The notes under the pieces were generated by a model, which did no database searches, had not been told where the DNA came from, and was given only the letters and a program-made list of their open reading frames with translations. Below, one piece after another: positions 5,091 to 9,249 of a stretch of 9,249 nt of DNA (positions are counted from its first letter, which is position 1; each line of letters starts with the position of its first letter). The DNA is from Hellea sp. (lineage in GTDB: Bacteria > Pseudomonadota > Alphaproteobacteria > Caulobacterales > Maricaulaceae): positions 1 to 9,249 of the forward strand of contig JAHDEU010000060.1 of assembly GCA_020628635.1 (NCBI GenBank), given 5' to 3'. The position numbers and the translations under genes were made by a program.

Positions 5091-6509
5091 ATGAGACAAC
5101 GCTTCGCCAAGATCCTCGCCACGCTGGGACCGGCCTCACGCGCGCCCGACACCATGCGGCTGCTGTCCGATGTGGGCGTCGATGCCTTCCGGCTGAACTT
5201 CAGCCACGGCACCCATGACGACCACAGGGCCAACATCGAGGCGATCCGCAGGATCGAGGCGCAGACGGGCCGCGCTATCGCCATCGTCGCGGACATGCAG
5301 GGTCCGAAGCTGCGCGTGGGCGAGATGGACTTTGAAGGTTCTGGGGGCTTGGAGCTGCGCTATGGCGACACGGTCCGCCTGCGGCGCGGCGACGAAAGCG
5401 ACGGGACCGACATCGTCCACCCGCATGCCGAGCTGGAGCAGATACTCGAGCCGGGGCTGATCCTGAAATTCGACGACGGAAAGCTGCAGGTCACCATGGT
5501 GTCCGACACGGAAGCCCGCGTCGATGTTCCCGGCCTGCTCCAATCCCGCAAGGGCATCAACGTCGTGAACAAGGTGCTGCCGATGAGCGCCATGACGCCC
5601 AAGGACGAACGCGACATGCAGTTCGCCATGGACAACGGCGCGGACTGGATCGCGCTGTCCTTCGTGCAGACCGCCCGCGACGTGATGGATGCGCGCAAGG
5701 TCATCGACGCCCATCCCAAGGCGTCGGGCACGGGCATCATCGTGAAGATCGAAAAGCCATCCGCCGTGGAGGACCTGCACTCCATCCTGTCCATGGCCGA
5801 CGCCGCCATGGTCGCGCGCGGCGATCTGGGCGTGGAACTGCCGCTGGAACGCGTGCCGGTGGTGCAGCGCCAGATCATCCGCAAGGGCCGCGAGCTCGGC
5901 AAGCCGGTCATCGTCGCCACGCACATGCTGGAGTCCATGATCGACGCACCGACGCCCACGCGCGCCGAAGCCTCCGATGTCGCCACTGCCATCTACCAGG
6001 GCGCGGATGCGGTGATGCTGAGCGCGGAAACGGCGGTCGGCCGCCATCCCGCCACGGCCGTGGCCATCATGGACCGCATCATCACGGCGGCCGAAAGCGA
6101 TCCGATCCTGTGGGAGTATTTCTACCAGACCGAGCTGCCGCATGAGGGCAGCGCGGAGGACGCCATCAGCCAGTCGGTCAAGACCATCGCCCGCACCATG
6201 GGTGCCAAGGCCGTGTTCGGTTACACCAAGTCCGGATCCACGGTTGCGCGCATTTCCCGCGAACGCCCGCCCTGCCGCATCATCGGGCTGACCCCGTCGC
6301 GCCGGGCTGCGTCGCAAATGGCGCTGATATGGGGCGCGCATGCCGTGCTGACCGACGACCCGAGCGGGTTCGACGCCATGGCCGAACATGTGCAGACCCT
6401 CGCCCGGGATGTCGGGCTCGACACGGGCGACCGCATCCTGATCAGCGCCGGCGTGCCGTTCGGGGTTCCGGGCACGACCAACACGCTGAAGATCGACACG
6501 GTGGCGTAG
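5091..6509 (+). CDS. pyk: Pyruvate kinase
   Basis: 472 residues, full length. It catalyses the last step of glycolysis, phosphoenolpyruvate + ADP to pyruvate + ATP. Visible blocks: ATLGPAS (10-16); FRLNFSHG (33-40) with Arg34, Asn36 and Ser38 for phosphate and cation binding; ADMQGPKLRVG (67-77) before the B domain (about 78-168); and VKIEKP (218-223) with catalytic Lys219 and metal ligand Glu221. ARGDLGVE contains metal ligand Asp245, VATHMLESM contains Thr277, and SAETAVGRHP (311-320) follows. The C-terminal allosteric domain (about 350-472) includes TKSGSTVARISRERP. The ATG at 5091 is chosen because MRQRFAKILATLGPAS matches family N-termini; an in-frame GTG at 5055 would add 12 residues. 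Glu88 in GLELRYG appears to align with mammalian Glu117, which would predict a K+-dependent enzyme. This is an alignment by eye across a gap. Confidence 0.97.
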   Translation: MRQRFAKILATLGPASRAPDTMRLLSDVGVDAFRLNFSHGTHDDHRANIEAIRRIEAQTGRAIAIVADMQGPKLRVGEMDFEGSGGLELRYGDTVRLRRGDESDGTDIVHPHAELEQILEPGLILKFDDGKLQVTMVSDTEARVDVPGLLQSRKGINVVNKVLPMSAMTPKDERDMQFAMDNGADWIALSFVQTARDVMDARKVIDAHPKASGTGIIVKIEKPSAVEDLHSILSMADAAMVARGDLGVELPLERVPVVQRQIIRKGRELGKPVIVATHMLESMIDAPTPTRAEASDVATAIYQGADAVMLSAETAVGRHPATAVAIMDRIITAAESDPILWEYFYQTELPHEGSAEDAISQSVKTIARTMGAKAVFGYTKSGSTVARISRERPPCRIIGLTPSRRAASQMALIWGAHAVLTDDPSGFDAMAEHVQTLARDVGLDTGDRILISAGVPFGVPGTTNTLKIDTVA

Positions 6510-6628
6510 GCGACAGCCCGTCCGACGCATGGCGCGTGCAAGGCCCCGGCCACGAGGGCCCACTTGTCTCGCCCGGATTGTAACAAACATCACTCGACTC
6601 GCGCGCGGGCGCTTCGCATAACGACGCC
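6510..6628. other. Intergenic gap, pyk to YbdK-type gene
   Basis: 119 bp without a gene. GGCCC (6542-6546) and GGGCC (6556-6560) could form a short stem, but there is no T-tract. TTGTAACAA (6579-6587) is a small inverted repeat in the only AT-richer part. No convincing promoter pair is visible and no clear ribosome-binding site precedes the next ATG. The two genes may be co-transcribed or separate. Confidence 0.3.
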
Positions 6629-7774
6629 ATGTCGGCGGCGCAGCAAATCAGGAATGGTCTCACTCTGGGCGTGGAGGAGGAGTATCTGCTCGTCCACCCG
6701 GAGACGGGCGAGGCGGCGAGCAACCCGCCGACCGCCTATTTCGAAGCCTGCAAGGCACGGCTCGGCGGGCGGGTCACGCCGGAATTCCTGCGTTGCCAGA
6801 TCGAGATCGCGACGGGCATCTGCGCCACGGCGGGCGACGTGCGGCAGGAGCTGCTGGAACTGCGCGGTGTGCTGTCCGAGGAGGCCAGGGCGCATGATCT
6901 CGCACTCATGGCCGCCTCCACCCACCCCTTCGCGCCGTGGTCGGACCAGAAGCCCACGCGCGGGGAGCGCTACGAGACGCTGTTCAACGACATGCAGGGC
7001 GCCATCCACCGCATGATGATCTGCGGCACCCATGTCCATGTCGGGCTGGAGCTGGAAGGCCTGCGCATCGATGTCATGAACCAGCTGCGCTATTTCCTGC
7101 CGCATCTGCTGGCGCTGTCCGCGTCGAGCCCGTTCTGGAACGGCCAGCGCATGGGCATGCACGCCTACCGCCTGTCGGTTTTCGACGGCATGCCGCGCAC
7201 GGGCATTCCGGACGTGATCAATAGCTGGCACGACTACACCCAGCTGGGCCGCGTGCTGGTGGAGGCGGGCGTGATCGAGGACACGACCAAGATCTGGTGG
7301 GACATCCGGCCATCGGACAAGTTCCCGACGCTGGAAATGCGCGTCTGCGACGTCTGCACGACGGTGGAGGACGCGGTCTGCATCGCCGCCATCTACCAGT
7401 GCCTGACCCGTCAGGTCCTGCGGCTGCGGGTGGAGAACAAGGCGTGGCGGCTCTTCCCGGCCTTCCTGATCGAGCAGAATCGCTGGCTCGCCCAGCGCAT
7501 GGGCGCGACCGGAGAGCTGATCGATTTCGGCCGCGGCGACACGGTCGCCTTTGCCGGTCTTGTGGAGGAGTTGATCGACATGCTGGCGGAGGACGCCGAC
7601 GCGCTGGGCTGCACGGCTGAGCTGGAGCACGCGCGCACCATCGTGCGGCGCGGCACGTCCTCGCAACGACAGATCGAGACCTATGAGCGCGCGCTGGAAG
7701 GCGGCGCGTCCAATGAGGACGCATTGCGCGACGTCGTGCAGATGCTGGTGCGGGAAACCGTCAGCGGCGTCTGA
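6629..7774 (+). CDS. YbdK-type carboxylate-amine ligase (glutamate-cysteine ligase GCS2 family)
   Basis: 381 residues. The GCS2 fold ligates an amine to a carboxylate with ATP; E. coli YbdK has weak gamma-glutamylcysteine ligase activity, but the physiological role of the family is generally unknown. Family blocks: GVEEEYLL (14-21) with the metal/ATP-binding glutamates, RCQIEIATG (55-63), ASTHPF (96-101), CGTHVHVG (132-139), the NSWHDY tract (198-203), WWDIRPS (223-229) and LEMRVCD (235-241). Length and motif order match the YbdK group, which is shorter than true GshA. The ATG at 6629 places GVEEE about 14 residues in, as is usual. It follows pyk in the same direction and is convergent with the TonB receptor gene. 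Nothing near it identifies the substrate, so calling it glutathione synthesis would go too far. Confidence 0.9.
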   Translation: MSAAQQIRNGLTLGVEEEYLLVHPETGEAASNPPTAYFEACKARLGGRVTPEFLRCQIEIATGICATAGDVRQELLELRGVLSEEARAHDLALMAASTHPFAPWSDQKPTRGERYETLFNDMQGAIHRMMICGTHVHVGLELEGLRIDVMNQLRYFLPHLLALSASSPFWNGQRMGMHAYRLSVFDGMPRTGIPDVINSWHDYTQLGRVLVEAGVIEDTTKIWWDIRPSDKFPTLEMRVCDVCTTVEDAVCIAAIYQCLTRQVLRLRVENKAWRLFPAFLIEQNRWLAQRMGATGELIDFGRGDTVAFAGLVEELIDMLAEDADALGCTAELEHARTIVRRGTSSQRQIETYERALEGGASNEDALRDVVQMLVRETVSGV

Positions 7775-7797
7775 GGCAGGCCGGTGGCTGCGACGCT

Positions 7798-7825
7798 TGG
7801 CAGGTCTGTAGAGATGGCAGGTCTG
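7798..7825. repeat. Pair of 11-bp direct repeats
   Basis: TGGCAGGTCTG occurs at 7798-7808 and again at 7815-7825, a 17-bp period, in the noncoding gap between two convergent genes. It could be a small tandem duplication or a paired protein-binding site. There is no other evidence for a role. Confidence 0.5.
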
Positions 7826-7832
7826 GGGAGGT

Positions 7833-7872
7833 GGCGTTCCCGGAGCGGGTCTGGGTAAGCTCCGGAAACGCC
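7833..7872. terminator. Inverted repeat between convergent genes, possible bidirectional terminator
   Basis: GGCGTTCCCGGAG (7833-7845) pairs with CTCCGGAAACGCC (7860-7872) at 12 of 13 positions around a 14-base loop. It lies about 60 bp after the YbdK-type stop and 55 bp after the TonB receptor stop on the other strand, where a transcript end for both is expected. No run of T follows on either side, so intrinsic termination is uncertain. It may instead be a dispersed repeat or an mRNA 3'-end stabiliser. A smaller GGGG/CCCC hairpin follows at 7878-7892. Confidence 0.4.
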
Positions 7873-7926
7873 GTAGCGGGGCGAGCGTCCCCACATCGAC
7901 GCCAGCCTCGCTATCTCGTGAGACGG

Positions 7927-9249
7927 CTAGAGCTTGGCGCCGACCGAGAACTTGAAGTTCCGGCCGGGGAGCGGCGCGCTCTCCTTCAGGAAGCTGCTGT
8001 GCTGGCGCGCTTCCTCATTCGTCACATTGTCCACACCGAATCGGAACGTGATCCGGTCGTCGAAGCTGTAGGCGGCGGACAGGTTCAGCATGGTGAACCC
8101 TTCCGTCGGTTCCTCGAACGTCGCGACCTTGTCCTGATCGTCCGCCCATTCCACTTCGGCCCGCAGGAAGATGCGGTCGGTCGCCGCTTCCACGCCGCCC
8201 AGCAGTGACAGGGGCGGGATGCGCGGCAGGTTGCCGTCCGACGTGGTCGCGCGGACATATTCTGCCAGGCCGTCCACGCCCAAGGACCACTTGTCGCCGG
8301 TGTAGAGCTGCTGCTCGACCTGCGCCTCCAGCCCGTAGAACTCCGCATCGGCTCCGGTGAAGCGGAACACGTCGAGACCGTCCTCCTCCTCGCCCGTGGC
8401 GCGCTCGAAGATGTAGTCATTGTAGTCGGTGTAGAACGCGTTGACCGTGATGCCGTGCCCGCCCTCGCGGTGACGGACGGCCACTTCCACGCCGGTCGCG
8501 GTTTCCTTGTCGAGATCGGGATTGCCGATCTCGAACTGCTCGGTCGCGAGGTGCGGACCGTTGGAGAACAGCTCTTCCGTGGACGGTGCGCGCTCTGTCC
8601 TGAAGACCGTGCCGCCAATGCGCACGGCGTCTGACACGTGGTAGTCCGCACCGCCCGACAGGCTGATGGTGGTGAAGCGCTCGTCCTCGCCGCCATTGGT
8701 GTCTTCCTGGTCGGTCCGCTCGATGCGTGCCGCGCCCTCCATGTGCAGATCGCCCATGTCGAACTCGTTGAAGCTGTAAAGCGCGATCTGCTTGGTCTCG
8801 GTTGGCGGAACAAACGCCTCCTCGCCGACGGCCGCGAAGTCGCGGCGCCTCACTTGCACGCCGTGGGCGGCAGTCCACGCACCACGCGCGCGCTGGATCA
8901 GCTCGACGCGGCCCTCCACGCCCTCATTGGTGAAGACCGTGCCGACCTCGCCGGGGCCCTCGAACTCGGTGTGTTCATAATCGGCATAGCCGCCAAAGAA
9001 TTGCAGCCGCTCGAAGATGCCGTCCATCTCGACGGCCGCATTGATGTCGAGGCGGGTCTGGTCGAGATCGATGAAGACGTTCTCTTCTTCCTCTTCCTCC
9101 TCCTCGTCGTGCTCCTCGCCTTCCTCGTGCTCTTCCTCTTCCTCCTCATGGCCGTGGCCACCGGGGACGCCGTAGGTGGTTTCGAACTTGGACAGCGCCA
9201 CGCCGAAATGGCCGCGCTCGCCGATGAAGGAGCCGCCGATCGTGCCGGA
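7927..9249 (-). CDS. TonB-dependent outer-membrane receptor, metal-type (5' end outside window)
   Basis: Only the C-terminal 440 residues are here; the frame stays open to the right edge, so the signal peptide, plug and early barrel are missing. The alternating strand pattern, the segment RAPSTEELFSNGPHLATEQFE followed by IGNPDLDKET, and the late NVTNEEARQHSSF segment are typical of TonB-receptor barrels. The protein ends FKFSVGAKL, without the usual terminal aromatic. At 9082-9156 the gene encodes 25 residues made of 18 Glu, 1 Asp, 4 His and 2 Gly, just after a TTYGVPGG tract. A His/acid-rich extracellular loop at this place is a feature of ZnuD-type zinc receptors, so zinc or another divalent metal is the likely substrate, imported to the periplasm using TonB-ExbB-ExbD energy. 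No zinc ABC transporter or Zur gene is visible. Copper, nickel or cobalt remain possible. Any Zur or other operator would be upstream, outside the window. Confidence 0.88.
   Translation of the reverse strand, partial: SGTIGGSFIGERGHFGVALSKFETTYGVPGGHGHEEEEEEHEEGEEHDEEEEEEEENVFIDLDQTRLDINAAVEMDGIFERLQFFGGYADYEHTEFEGPGEVGTVFTNEGVEGRVELIQRARGAWTAAHGVQVRRRDFAAVGEEAFVPPTETKQIALYSFNEFDMGDLHMEGAARIERTDQEDTNGGEDERFTTISLSGGADYHVSDAVRIGGTVFRTERAPSTEELFSNGPHLATEQFEIGNPDLDKETATGVEVAVRHREGGHGITVNAFYTDYNDYIFERATGEEEDGLDVFRFTGADAEFYGLEAQVEQQLYTGDKWSLGVDGLAEYVRATTSDGNLPRIPPLSLLGGVEAATDRIFLRAEVEWADDQDKVATFEEPTEGFTMLNLSAAYSFDDRITFRFGVDNVTNEEARQHSSFLKESAPLPGRNFKFSVGAKL

Noticed and set aside
6542..6560. Intrinsic terminator after pyk
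   Set aside because: Only a 5-bp stem with a 9-base loop and no T-tract; not enough to call.
5136..6593. Long minus-strand ORF (485 codons) opposite pyruvate kinase
   Set aside because: Its product is rich in Arg, His and Gly without family motifs, and the plus strand codes a complete pyruvate kinase. It is a high-GC shadow frame.
6629..7774. Calling the GCS2 protein glutathione-forming GshA
   Set aside because: Length and motif order fit the YbdK group, whose physiological substrate is generally unknown, and there is no gshB nearby.
6590..7894. Minus-strand ORF (434 codons) opposite the YbdK-type gene
   Set aside because: Composition is typical of an antisense shadow in GC-rich DNA, and the opposite strand has all GCS2 family motifs.

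Overview
The window is high-GC, tightly packed bacterial DNA with no RNA genes, phage genes or insertion sequences that I could recognise. The gene set suggests a marine-type alphaproteobacterium of the Maricaulales/Hyphomonadaceae kind: a DEDDy RNase D with an HRDC domain, an RluA-type pseudouridine synthase, a Cys-nucleophile dienelactone-hydrolase-like enzyme, an alphaproteobacterial-looking pyruvate kinase, a YbdK-type ligase, a metal-type TonB receptor, and GC-rich palindromic repeats between genes. That placement is inferred from protein resemblance, not from a marker gene.

Layout. (a) 1-232 holds no gene. It carries a nested palindromic repeat (21-160) and a second smaller repeat-like block that runs up to the stop codon of the first gene. 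(b) 233-3291, minus strand: a four-gene run transcribed leftward in the order dienelactone hydrolase family protein, rnd (RNase D), rluA, small DUF1330-like lipoprotein. Gaps are tens of bases or fewer, so it looks like one operon whose core is RNA processing and modification. No ATG, GTG or TTG in frame gives a full-length RNase D. (c) 3449-4012, plus strand: a small LysM lipoprotein, divergent from the operon. (d) 4031-5026, minus strand: a pentameric ligand-gated ion channel (Cys-loop receptor superfamily), convergent with the LysM gene. (e) 5091-6509, plus strand: pyruvate kinase, divergent from the channel. (f) 6629-7774, plus strand: a YbdK-type carboxylate-amine ligase. (g) 7927 to the right edge, minus strand: the C-terminal 440 residues of a TonB-dependent receptor with a His/Glu-rich loop that suggests zinc or another divalent metal as substrate. 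A short convergent intergenic region with direct and inverted repeats separates (f) and (g).

Most of these are ordinary housekeeping or envelope genes. The items most worth following up are the ligand-gated channel of unknown ligand, the missing canonical start of RNase D, the strongly acidic His-bearing loop of the receptor, and the nested palindrome at the left end. I saw no clearly new multi-gene system.
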